Positions 25,635-33,714 of a stretch of 64,000 nt of DNA are shown one piece after another. The notes under the pieces were generated by a model. That model made no database searches. It saw nothing but the letters and a program-made list of their open reading frames with translations, and had not been told where the DNA came from. The DNA comes from Victivallales bacterium. GTDB taxonomy: Bacteria > Verrucomicrobiota > Lentisphaeria > Oligosphaerales > Oligosphaeraceae. A program made the translations under genes and the position numbers. Position 1 is the stretch's first letter. Every line of letters begins with the position of its first letter. The stretch covers positions 1 to 64,000 of the forward strand of contig JAFPYX010000054.1 of the NCBI GenBank assembly GCA_017417585.1. The letters are read 5' to 3'.

Positions 25635-27791
25635 TCACACGCTTTCCAGAAGCTGCTGGCAGTTCAGGATTTTTTCCACAAGGTCGTTGCGAGTGAAGAA
25701 GTAGTGGTTGGAGGCCTCGAAGCCGATGCGTGCGTCATGCGCCTGGCAGTCCAGGAGCGTTTTGGCGCAATGGATTTCGGCCTTGATGATTGCGGGAAGC
25801 TTCTCAGGGGCGTTCTCGCGGTTTTGCACGAAGTCGATGTGGTTTGCGCCACTCTGGAAAATGGCGCCAGTGGCTTGAAGCAGATTCCGCTGCTCGCGGA
25901 TGGCGGGCGACGAAGTGGGCAGGAGTTCGGCGGCGCGTTCAAAGGATGAGCCGATTTCGTGGAAACGCTCGGCCACGAATTCCGGCGGATATGGTCCGCA
26001 CCAGAGTTTGAGGTCGTCATAGCAGAAGTTTACCATGCAGGCTTGGTAGCCGGTGGGCTTCAGGAAGAAGAGATTGCGCGGCCCCAGCGTCAGCGGCGAA
26101 AAATATAGCACGTACAAGTCGAAGGGGTAACGCCGGAAGGCGTCACTGGCGAGGTGCCAGGCCTGGAGCAGGCTTTCCTGCTCGTGCGTATCCGTCGTGA
26201 GGTCGGCGGCGAGTTCCTGTGGCGTGCGGGAGAGCAGCGCGAGGTTTCCGCCGGGGTAGCTGCCGAGCGTCCACGAGAGCATCAGACCATCCACGCCTTG
26301 GCTCTGCCATTCCTGTAGATTTTCCTGGAGCGCGAAGGGGATGGGTAGCCAGGGGAGGGCGGAGAGTTCCCACGAGTTGTTCAACTGGATCTTCGCGAAC
26401 ACCTTGCGATTGTCCTCGTGGAAGAGTCGCCAGACGGCGGCAGTTTCGCGGCTGACGCCCTTCTGGCTGATGGAGTAGTCAATGACTCGCGTGGTGATAC
26501 CACCCTGCCGAATGGGCAGGCCGTGTTCCGGAACGGCCACGACGTCGATGCCTGGGTTCAGCGCATCCCGTACTTGTCGGCAGAACGCCACATTGGCTTC
26601 GTAATCCTCCTCGTGTTCGTCTTGGCGAATGACCCATCCCCAGGCGTAGGCCATCACGCGTGCCGTCGGAGCAGCGCGGTGGACACCGCGTTCCACTGCG
26701 TTGAGGCACTCCGCGATAATGCGGGGACCGGGGATTTCACGGCAGGATGGACAGCCATCCTTGTCCCAGTGGGAGAAGCAATGCGTCTTGTTCTCCGACA
26801 TATTGATGGAGAGCACGCCCCCCAGCTGAGGGACCGCCTCAAAGACTGCCGCGCAGGCTTCTTCCAGCCATTGGAGCGGCTCCGGGGTGCGTGTGGTGCA
26901 GGTTGAATAGCTGCCGTCGGGACGTTTTCCTCCGCGCCATTCGGGCTTGCGTTCGTAGAAGTCGCCCGACATTCCGCGCGGCTCATTGATGTAGAGGTAG
27001 AGTTTCAGGCCGTACTGGGTGGCGTATTCGGCGAGGATTTTCAATTTGGCAAGACGTCCTTCCCATCCCTGCGAATATTCCTCTGCTCCGGGGACAGGGT
27101 GGAGGTTCATCATCACCGCATGGAACCACAGCCCCTGGATGCCTAGACGCTGATACTGTTCCAGCAGTGGTGCGGGGAGCAATTCCTCCGGTGGCGGGGC
27201 ATCGACTGAAAGAAGGTCGCCGCAGGAGATGGAATACGGGTGGATGAAGTTGAACTTGCACCAGTCGGGCAGGGGGCGTTCCGGCAGGTTCAGGCTGGGG
27301 GAGTGGTAGAAATCAAAAGGCGCACTGGCAACGGGGTGATTTGCAAAAAGTTCCCGCACTCCTGCAAAACGCATCTGGGTGACCGCTAGTTCTTCATCTG
27401 AAAGCGGTTTTGCGATGACCTCGCCACAGTCGGGCTTGGCGGAACCCAACTTGATCCACAGGAAGTCCTCTTCACGGAGGCACTTCTCCAGGTGTTCCGG
27501 CGGCCAGTCGAGCAATTCCAGCAGTTGCGGGTAGTCCAGCAGATGCCAGTTGTTTCGGATGATGGTCTGGTAGCCGCGTTTCAGCCAGGCATCATCGACG
27601 AATGGTCGTGGTTCCAGGCCCATCTGCTCCGCCGCCTTGGCGAGGAACGCCGCCGTGGAGCGCAGGACCTTTGCCAGCCGCGCCACAGGCACCATGCCCC
27701 AGTTGCGCCACACGACCGCTTGCCAGCGTGCAGGGAAATGCGCCAGGTTCAGCGCCGGTTGCGAATTGCCTTTGGGAAGCATGGAAGTCAT
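25635..27791 (-). CDS. Probable cytoplasmic glycoside-hydrolase-like protein
   Basis: The 718-residue protein lacks a signal peptide. Residues about 25-120 form an unusual helical domain (VVWRNWGMVPVARLAKVL, then NNWHLLDYPQLLELLDW) that I recall at the front of uncharacterised GH-like proteins in PVC bacteria and Paenibacillus. Residues about 180-520 look like a TIM barrel: GIQGLWFHAVMMNLHPVPG, YGLKLYLYINEPRGM, LGGVLSINMSENKTHCFSHW and ARVMAYAWGW. A CPSC pair lies in the barrel. Acidic residues in YINEP and SENK are candidate catalytic sites but unproven. It ends 4 bases before its ORF neighbour's start region, so co-expression with 27796-30150 is likely. Confidence 0.65.
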   Translation of the reverse strand: MTSMLPKGNSQPALNLAHFPARWQAVVWRNWGMVPVARLAKVLRSTAAFLAKAAEQMGLEPRPFVDDAWLKRGYQTIIRNNWHLLDYPQLLELLDWPPEHLEKCLREEDFLWIKLGSAKPDCGEVIAKPLSDEELAVTQMRFAGVRELFANHPVASAPFDFYHSPSLNLPERPLPDWCKFNFIHPYSISCGDLLSVDAPPPEELLPAPLLEQYQRLGIQGLWFHAVMMNLHPVPGAEEYSQGWEGRLAKLKILAEYATQYGLKLYLYINEPRGMSGDFYERKPEWRGGKRPDGSYSTCTTRTPEPLQWLEEACAAVFEAVPQLGGVLSINMSENKTHCFSHWDKDGCPSCREIPGPRIIAECLNAVERGVHRAAPTARVMAYAWGWVIRQDEHEEDYEANVAFCRQVRDALNPGIDVVAVPEHGLPIRQGGITTRVIDYSISQKGVSRETAAVWRLFHEDNRKVFAKIQLNNSWELSALPWLPIPFALQENLQEWQSQGVDGLMLSWTLGSYPGGNLALLSRTPQELAADLTTDTHEQESLLQAWHLASDAFRRYPFDLYVLYFSPLTLGPRNLFFLKPTGYQACMVNFCYDDLKLWCGPYPPEFVAERFHEIGSSFERAAELLPTSSPAIREQRNLLQATGAIFQSGANHIDFVQNRENAPEKLPAIIKAEIHCAKTLLDCQAHDARIGFEASNHYFFTRNDLVEKILNCQQLLESV

Positions 27792-27795
27792 GGTG

Positions 27796-30150
27796 TTACT
27801 TCAATTTCAGAATCCACGTGATGATTTGGGCACGGAGGTCATCCAGGTCGGCTTGCGATGGATCCATCGTCTCCAGGAAAGCCTTTGCCTCGGTGGCCTG
27901 CGGGTGGTTGGGGTTCTCGCGGATGGCGAGGGCGAGGGTGCAGGCGTAGCGGATGTCGTCCACCGCCTCGCGGTAGCCCTCCCAGGCTAGGGTGTCGATC
28001 ACGCCGTCGGTGGTGGGATAGACGAAATTGTGGTCGCGGAAGTCAATATGGTCGAAGTCGTTCCACGGGCAGCCCATGCTGGAGCAGTAGCAGTAGGTCG
28101 CGAAGCCGTCATAGTCGAGTTGCCAGAGGGCGAGGCCGTAGTTGCGGCGGAAGACCTCGGGGTTTTCCGGACCGGACTGCGGGATGCCGTAGGCCATCAG
28201 CAACCCACCATTGGCATGGCGCAGGGTGGTCAATTCGCGTGATGGCTCAAGGCGCCGAATCACCAGGTCCAGCAAGTCGCCAGGCTGGTGGACGGGCAGG
28301 GCATCCTTCGAATTGTCCGACACGAACATCTTCCCGCCGAGTTCGTGGACGATGTCCCAGAAGGGCTTCTGGGCGGCGATGCGGTCGGCCTGCGCTTCGT
28401 CCACGCCGTAGAAATAGACCTCGCGGTGCCCGAGTTCCTCTTCGACGACTTGCAGAATGGCGGTGGCCATTTCGCGGACTGCGGCGAGGTTCGCCTCCGA
28501 GGTGTCGAAGAACTTGCCGAAATTTGCCTCGGGCCCCAGGAGCAGCAGTGGTCGGTCGGCCATTCCTGCCTCCTTGCGCATCTGGAGCATCTTTCGGAAG
28601 AGTTCCAGGTCATTCCAGCCGACTTGAAGCTGGTCGTTCAAAGCGTAGGTGATGCCGTGGGCGGCGAGGTCCGCAAGTTCGGCCTGCACCTGTGTTTCAT
28701 TGCGGTGGTAGGGATTGAGGTTGCCTTCGCCGTCCGGATGGATGCCGCTGAGGTAATAGACGGAGGGCAGGAACGGCGCATCCAGGTCCCGCGCCAGACG
28801 CGGCGTGGCCAGTTGGAAAGGCAGCACCGTGACCTTGAGGCGCAGCGTGGCCAGCAATTCGCCTTCCGACCAGAACTCCAGGCTGCCAGTGTAGCCGCCC
28901 GGCGCGGTTCCGGCGGGTGCGTGGACGGTTACGAAGAGTTCCTGCATTCGATTGCCGTAGAGGGAGAAGGGCTGAAGCGTCTCGGCGTCGCGGATGTCGA
29001 ATTCGCTGGTGGGGAAGTGCCCGTTGTTGTCGCGCGTCTTGGCGGTGAGGGGCATCGCGTGTTTGCCGTCTGCCCCGCCGAGTTTCACGAATTGCGTGCC
29101 GTTGACCAGATCCACCGTGACCAGTTCCGGGTCGTTGAGCAGCAGCTCCGGCACGAGCGCCTTGTGGTGCGCGTAGGGCGAGATGTCATACCATCCGGTG
29201 CCCGCCTGGAACCAGCACTTGACATACTTGAGGTCCACCGAGCTTTCCGGCAGCGCCACGCCTTCCGCATTGACGGGTTGGGTGAATTTTACCGTCACCA
29301 GGTCGAGATCCTCTTCGCCAATGGATTTCAATGCGACCGCGCCTGGCTCGTATTCGTCCTGCGCGAGCGTGATGGACAACTCCTCGATTGGCTCGATGCC
29401 GCTGAAGTCGTGGTCTGGCAGGACGGGAGTGCCGTCCAGTGCCTTGAGCGGGTAGATGGCGAGGCGTTTGGGATGCGTGCCTTTGACGGCGAGGCGCTCG
29501 GCGACCTCCTCGGGGGGATTTCCGTAGAGTTCCTTTGCGCGTTCGGACGTGAGTTCCTCATTGGACCAGTAGATATACGCCACCGCGCCCTCGAAGGGCG
29601 ACTGGTGGTCTTGGCCTTGACCGACCACCAGCGGCTTACCGGCCGCTTCCGGTTGGATGGGCCATAGGACATTGGAACCGGTTAGGTTATCTATTGCCAG
29701 GTCGTTGAAGAAGACCACAAGTTTCTGTTCCACACTGGAATAACTGACGCCGATGAAAGTCCATTTGCCCAGTGGCATGGGAAGTACAGTGGCGCCGAAG
29801 CCTCCCGTTTGGGCGGGATTCTCCGGATTGACGGTGTGGAAACGGAAACCGAGCCTCCTCTCGTTGTCGATGAAAAGCTCCTGGAAACCGCCGCGACTGA
29901 GGATGACGGCCGTGTCGCCCTGCTGTGGCGGCAGGTCCACACGCACCCAGCAGTAGAAGGAGAAGGTCTCCAAGTTGTCCACTGCCGGACCGCCGAAGGG
30001 GAACTCCTCGCGGAAATTCTGGTAGCGTCCGTCCACGCTGGTGTAGGTGTGCATCGAATGGTGGAATGACAGCCGTTTCGTCGCCGCAAAGGCTTCGACC
30101 GAACCGAACGCCAGAACCAACGCCAGAAGAAAGTGATAGATTCGTTTCAT
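27796..30150 (-). CDS. Exported LamG-like plus DUF4091-type glycoside hydrolase-like protein
   Basis: The start at ATG 30150 gives a clean signal peptide (MKRIYHFLLALVLAFGSVEA, cut after AFA); an in-frame start 60 bases upstream would bury it. Residues about 25-220 form a concanavalin-like LamG domain (FSFYCWVRVDLPPQQGD, GKWTFIGVSYSSVEQKLVVF). The middle part looks like beta-sandwich modules. The C-terminal 350 residues resemble DUF4091/GH-like barrels, with YYLSGIHPDGEGN, GITYALNDQLQVGWNDLEL, QLDYDGFATYCY and WEGYREAVDDIRYACTL. It likely binds and cleaves a polysaccharide outside the cytoplasm. The stop is 5 bases from the following gene's start. Confidence 0.72.
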   Translation of the reverse strand: MKRIYHFLLALVLAFGSVEAFAATKRLSFHHSMHTYTSVDGRYQNFREEFPFGGPAVDNLETFSFYCWVRVDLPPQQGDTAVILSRGGFQELFIDNERRLGFRFHTVNPENPAQTGGFGATVLPMPLGKWTFIGVSYSSVEQKLVVFFNDLAIDNLTGSNVLWPIQPEAAGKPLVVGQGQDHQSPFEGAVAYIYWSNEELTSERAKELYGNPPEEVAERLAVKGTHPKRLAIYPLKALDGTPVLPDHDFSGIEPIEELSITLAQDEYEPGAVALKSIGEEDLDLVTVKFTQPVNAEGVALPESSVDLKYVKCWFQAGTGWYDISPYAHHKALVPELLLNDPELVTVDLVNGTQFVKLGGADGKHAMPLTAKTRDNNGHFPTSEFDIRDAETLQPFSLYGNRMQELFVTVHAPAGTAPGGYTGSLEFWSEGELLATLRLKVTVLPFQLATPRLARDLDAPFLPSVYYLSGIHPDGEGNLNPYHRNETQVQAELADLAAHGITYALNDQLQVGWNDLELFRKMLQMRKEAGMADRPLLLLGPEANFGKFFDTSEANLAAVREMATAILQVVEEELGHREVYFYGVDEAQADRIAAQKPFWDIVHELGGKMFVSDNSKDALPVHQPGDLLDLVIRRLEPSRELTTLRHANGGLLMAYGIPQSGPENPEVFRRNYGLALWQLDYDGFATYCYCSSMGCPWNDFDHIDFRDHNFVYPTTDGVIDTLAWEGYREAVDDIRYACTLALAIRENPNHPQATEAKAFLETMDPSQADLDDLRAQIITWILKLK

Positions 30151-30235
30151 GGGAATGAGCAAGATACTCTTTTTGTGACAGTTTGCAAAAACTGGAATGA
30201 TTAATTGCATGCAGGAATTTCAAATACCCATATTC

Positions 30236-31654
30236 TCACTGGAGATAGGGGAGTTGGAAGACCTGGGCGAGGATTTCGGGGTAGGGGGTGCTGGTGTCCC
30301 AGAGGAGTTTTGCGGCCAGCGCGGTGGACCAGTGGATTTTTCCGGTGAGGTTCCCAGTGATGTTCAGGATTTCGCAGTTGGGGGAGGCGTGCGCCTTGGC
30401 GGCGATCTGATATGCCTCCTCGCCATATTGCGTCCAGAGGGCCTTGAGGTGATGCCAGGCGGGTTCCACGAGACGTGCGTCATGCTCGATGGTCTGTGCG
30501 GAGGCTTTCCCCAGCACGTATGGTCCAGCCTGATGGGCGAAGCGCTGCCACTCCATCATCATCTGTCCCTTGAAGACCAGTCCCATCCGTTGGCGCTGTT
30601 CCAGTAGCCGTTGGGTGAATGGCAGGTCGTCTTCGGGTGTGGGCGCGGCGTGGCCGAGGTAGGGGAAGCCGCCGCAGTCCTCCCAGAGGATGCAGAGGTC
30701 GGGATGCGTCTTGGCGATGACCTCCAATTTGTTTCTCACGGAGGTCGCGTGGAGTCCGAAGATGAGCCTGAGGCCGGGTGCCTCACGCCAGATTCTCCCG
30801 GCGGTCTCGTTCACCAACGAAACTGCGGATTCCGCGATGGGGACGCCATTGGTGGTGTCCTGCTTCGTCTCGGTGAAAGACTGGAAGTAGATGCCGTCGC
30901 CGCCCAGCGGGCGCCAGACTTCACGCCATTGTTCGACAATCCTGTCGCCCAATTCCGCGAGTTTCTCTGGGGTGATGTCCTGACAACCGCCAGTGCTCCA
31001 TCCCCAGGAGAATCCCCAGACGACTTTGACGCCCCAGCTGTGTGCGTAGTCCACGACCTCCTGTGCGTTCAGAGGTGGAAACTCATTCCAGAGCATGACC
31101 TCGTTGAGCTTCAGGCGAGCCAGGTTTTCAATGAACTCGCGGTAGTCGTTGATGGTGTGTCCCCAGCAGAATACGCTGCGGGTGGCGGTCTGGGGGGCGC
31201 TGACGCGTTGGTATTGCGGGAGTTTCTCCCGCAGGGTGCGATTGGGGAAGCGAAGGCCGTTGCCGAGTTCGGGAGTCATCTCCGGCACCGCGAGGTCAAT
31301 GAAGTCGATGGCGCCATAGAGCACTGCGGAGGGAGTGTCGCCGGCGATGAGCACGAGTTGTTTTTCGGTCGCGTCGGGGTTGTCCAGCACGCGGATGCAA
31401 TAGCCGTTGGTGGGGACTTCTGAGGTCTGGATAAAGCGACGGAGGATGGCATTCTCCCGTAGGCAGCCCAGAACCACCAGATTGGTGTCTGCGTTGGCAA
31501 TCGTCACCGCTTGTTCGCAGGCCATGGTGTGGATGGCATAGATACCCGGCTCACGTAGGAGCCAGCCACCCATTTCCCGATAGAGAAACTCCACGGCTCG
31601 CTTTTCCGGGCCTTGGTAGTTCGTATAGAGGATCTTCCAGTCGATGACGGTCAT
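30236..31654 (-). CDS. Glycoside-hydrolase-like TIM-barrel protein
   Basis: The first 120 of 472 residues look like the small alpha/beta domain placed before GH20/GH67/GH84 barrels (LVVLGCLRENAILRRF, LVLIAGDTPSAVLYGAIDFID). The barrel follows: FCWGHTINDYREFIENLARL, KLNEVMLWNEFPP, WGVKVVWGFSWGW, DGIYFQSFTETKQDT. FTETKQD is a candidate acid/base region. No signal peptide, so intracellular. I start at ATG 31654 rather than TTG 31663. The closest recognised analogues are alpha-glucuronidase and hexosaminidase-like enzymes; substrate unknown. Confidence 0.65.
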   Translation of the reverse strand: MTVIDWKILYTNYQGPEKRAVEFLYREMGGWLLREPGIYAIHTMACEQAVTIANADTNLVVLGCLRENAILRRFIQTSEVPTNGYCIRVLDNPDATEKQLVLIAGDTPSAVLYGAIDFIDLAVPEMTPELGNGLRFPNRTLREKLPQYQRVSAPQTATRSVFCWGHTINDYREFIENLARLKLNEVMLWNEFPPLNAQEVVDYAHSWGVKVVWGFSWGWSTGGCQDITPEKLAELGDRIVEQWREVWRPLGGDGIYFQSFTETKQDTTNGVPIAESAVSLVNETAGRIWREAPGLRLIFGLHATSVRNKLEVIAKTHPDLCILWEDCGGFPYLGHAAPTPEDDLPFTQRLLEQRQRMGLVFKGQMMMEWQRFAHQAGPYVLGKASAQTIEHDARLVEPAWHHLKALWTQYGEEAYQIAAKAHASPNCEILNITGNLTGKIHWSTALAAKLLWDTSTPYPEILAQVFQLPYLQ

Positions 31655-31718
31655 GTTCTGCAAGCGAAGAAGGTTTCACTGGGTGGAGGGACTCGGCTCT
31701 CAGATGCTAAATCTTCAC

Positions 31719-31748
31719 TCTCTCACCTCTAACCTCTAACCTCTAACC
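31719..31748. repeat. CTCTAAC heptamer array at the end of the GH63-like gene
   Basis: CTCTCAC is followed by three CTCTAAC words at period 7. The last one contains CTA at 31743-31745, which is the TAG stop codon of the minus-strand gene 31743-32984. The array thus begins inside the coding end. Confidence 0.8.
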
Positions 31749-32984
31749 TTCCATCAGTGCGGCTAGGGCATTCCAGCTCATGAAGCCGGGGGCGTTCACG
31801 CCCAGCCCGGTTTCGGGCGAGTAGTATTCATGGAACTTGCCGTTGGCCGTGAGGTCGTCATCAAGCATTTTGGTGACATTTTCAGCGAGTTGACTGGCCA
31901 TTTCGGCGCGACCGCGCTTCTTGAGCATCTCCCAGACAACGTAGTTGGCAACCAGCCAGATGGGACCGAGCCAGTTGCTGGGGTTCCCGCGCGGGACTTC
32001 CGGAGCGTACATCGGCTCGTCCTTGGAGAGCGAACGCACGCCGTGGTCGCTCCAGAGGCGTTCGGGAACGAGGTTGTTTTGGATAAAGGCATCGAGTTGG
32101 GCGTCGGTGCCCAGACCGGCCCAGAAGGGCAGGGTGCTCATCCAGGTCAGGACCTTGACGCGAAGGCCGTTCCAGAAGGCGTCCAGTCCCACGTTCAGCG
32201 TGCCGAAGTGGTGGTTCTTCTCGCGGTTGGGACGGCACTGGACATCCACGGAGTAGTAGGCCTGGTCACGCGGATCCCAGCAGTTCTTCTCGATGGCTGT
32301 GGCAAGCGAGGCGAGGCGGGTGCGGTATTCTTCCACAATGGCACTCTGGCCACATTGTTCCGCGACTGCGGCGGCGCCCTTCATGTCCGCATAGAGGAAG
32401 GTGTTGAGATAGACCGAGGCGCAGGAGCGATGGGGGCGCCCCCAGGCGGCGGGGTCGTCGTCGTCGCCCAGCCCCCAGTCCATTGCCCAGACCACCAGGC
32501 CGGTCTTCTCGTCCAGGTAACGGTCGAAGTAGCAGCGGTGGTAGGCGAGAAGCTTCGGGACGCATGGCGCAAGTTCTTCTGGGGTGAAAGCGTGCTGGTC
32601 CAGAAGGAGTTTGGCGAGCTGACCGACGAAGGGCTTGGCCATGTTGTAGTCAGGTCCCAGGAGGCAATCGAAGGGGTCGGGGTCCTTGGCCTGGATCATG
32701 ATGGGCAGTGCGCCGTCGGAACCCTGGTGGTCGAGGAAATTGAGCAGCGTTCCGCAAGCGTGGGGGCGGATGGTCTCCAGGAGGTCTGGGCGCTTCTCCA
32801 GATTGGCCAGACCGTAGATGGCGCGGATGGTCCAGTAGGAGTCCCAGTCCCAGAGGTCCTTGGCGTAGGGGCCGCCTGGCGTGATGTAGGGGTGGGCGAG
32901 TCCGCCTTCGGCGGGCTTCAGGGTGTCGGTGAAGGTCTTCGCGATGAAGTCGCGAAGGCGATTGATTCTGGGGGAGGCAGACAT
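31743..32984 (-). CDS. GH63/trehalase-like (alpha/alpha)6 glycosidase
   Basis: The 413-residue protein has the trehalase/GH63 clan pattern: LWDWDSYWTIRAIYGLANL near residue 43, WAMDWGLGDDDDP, SVYLNTFLYADMKG in the middle, and NWLGPIWLVANYVVWEMLKK plus FHEYYSPETGLG at the end. Related enzymes cleave alpha-glucosides or mannosylglycerate-type substrates. The Asp in DWGLGDD and Glu in the YYSPETG region correspond to likely catalytic positions. No signal peptide. It leads the minus-strand sugar block that runs to 24202, with a promoter region upstream at 32985-33135 shared divergently with 33136. Confidence 0.82.
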   Translation of the reverse strand: MSASPRINRLRDFIAKTFTDTLKPAEGGLAHPYITPGGPYAKDLWDWDSYWTIRAIYGLANLEKRPDLLETIRPHACGTLLNFLDHQGSDGALPIMIQAKDPDPFDCLLGPDYNMAKPFVGQLAKLLLDQHAFTPEELAPCVPKLLAYHRCYFDRYLDEKTGLVVWAMDWGLGDDDDPAAWGRPHRSCASVYLNTFLYADMKGAAAVAEQCGQSAIVEEYRTRLASLATAIEKNCWDPRDQAYYSVDVQCRPNREKNHHFGTLNVGLDAFWNGLRVKVLTWMSTLPFWAGLGTDAQLDAFIQNNLVPERLWSDHGVRSLSKDEPMYAPEVPRGNPSNWLGPIWLVANYVVWEMLKKRGRAEMASQLAENVTKMLDDDLTANGKFHEYYSPETGLGVNAPGFMSWNALAALMEG

Positions 32985-33050
32985 GGAATATGGGGACTTG
33001 CCGGGAGTGATTTGAACAGGGAAAAAGAATTTCCAATAATATAGAAGTTA

Positions 33051-33083
33051 AAAAGCGGAATTTTGGACAAGCCTTGCTATATT
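33051..33083 (+). promoter_or_regulatory. Candidate promoter element shared with carB
   Basis: AAAAGCGGAATT (33051-33062) followed by TATATTAAG starting at 33078. Both words recur upstream of carB (37792-37803 and 37830-37838), and TATATTAAG recurs before rpoZ (55785). It lies about 50 bases before the start at 33136. TATATT is a likely -10; no clear -35 is visible. Confidence 0.4.
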
Positions 33084-33135
33084 AAGATGTGTTTTTTACT
33101 CCCTTAGTTTCATTAACCATAAAAACTGAAGAATC

Positions 33136-33624
33136 ATGAAAAAGACCTTTCTTGCCCTGTGTGCTGCCTTGACCGCGACATTCATCCAGTTTGTGGTTGC
33201 AGCGGAAGCCGACCCCCGCATCAGTGTTGCCCTGAAGCGAAATGACATCAAATTCGATATCGACGAGGATGGCGACTATCAAATCATCTTCGAAACAGAT
33301 GAGGATTCTGGCCGTTCCCAACTGATCTTTGTGAATAGTAGTGTCGAAAAGTATGGCTCGTTGGAAATCCGTGAAATCTGGTCTTTTGGCTATCGTGTGC
33401 CGGATGGGAGCACGGTGCCAGCTTCGGTCATCAAGAAGGCCGTGATTTCTTCCAATGACTACATCATTGGCTCCTGGGAACTTCTGAAGAGCGAGCGGTC
33501 GCTGATCTATTGCGCAAAGATGCCTGCCAATCTGGATGATGATACTCTCATCAAGACTATCATCAGCGTAGGCAACAGAGCTGATGAATTTGAAAAGGAA
33601 ACTTTGGGGACGGATGACCTCTAA
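33136..33624 (+). CDS. Exported YbjN-domain protein
   Basis: The 162-residue product has a signal peptide (MKKTFLALCAALTATFIQFV, cleavage after VAA). The mature part matches the YbjN fold (type III chaperone-like): VALKRNDIKFDIDEDGDYQIIF, an interior SWELLKSERSLIYCAKMP and a C-terminal helix TIISVGNRADEFEKE. YbjN proteins act as small binding proteins; most lack a signal peptide, so an exported form is noteworthy. It stands alone, followed by a hairpin and the NhaC gene. Confidence 0.75.
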   Translation: MKKTFLALCAALTATFIQFVVAAEADPRISVALKRNDIKFDIDEDGDYQIIFETDEDSGRSQLIFVNSSVEKYGSLEIREIWSFGYRVPDGSTVPASVIKKAVISSNDYIIGSWELLKSERSLIYCAKMPANLDDDTLIKTIISVGNRADEFEKETLGTDDL

Positions 33625-33631
33625 CCCTCCT

Positions 33632-33664
33632 TCGGGGTCTTCGCCGACGCGGCGGGGACCCCGA
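33632..33664 (+). terminator. Bipartite stem-loop between ybjN-like gene and nhaC
   Basis: TCGGGGTC/GACCCCGA outer stem (8 bp), a TT/GG internal loop, and a CGCCG/CGGCG inner stem around ACG. It starts 8 bases after the stop codon but lacks a U-run, so it may be a weak terminator or a mobile palindrome. TATAAT follows immediately at 33665-33670 and could be the -10 of the next gene. Confidence 0.5.
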
Positions 33665-33714
33665 TATAATTTCGTCTTGGCAAATCGTCATTCATTAAGG
33701 AATTTCCATTGGTT

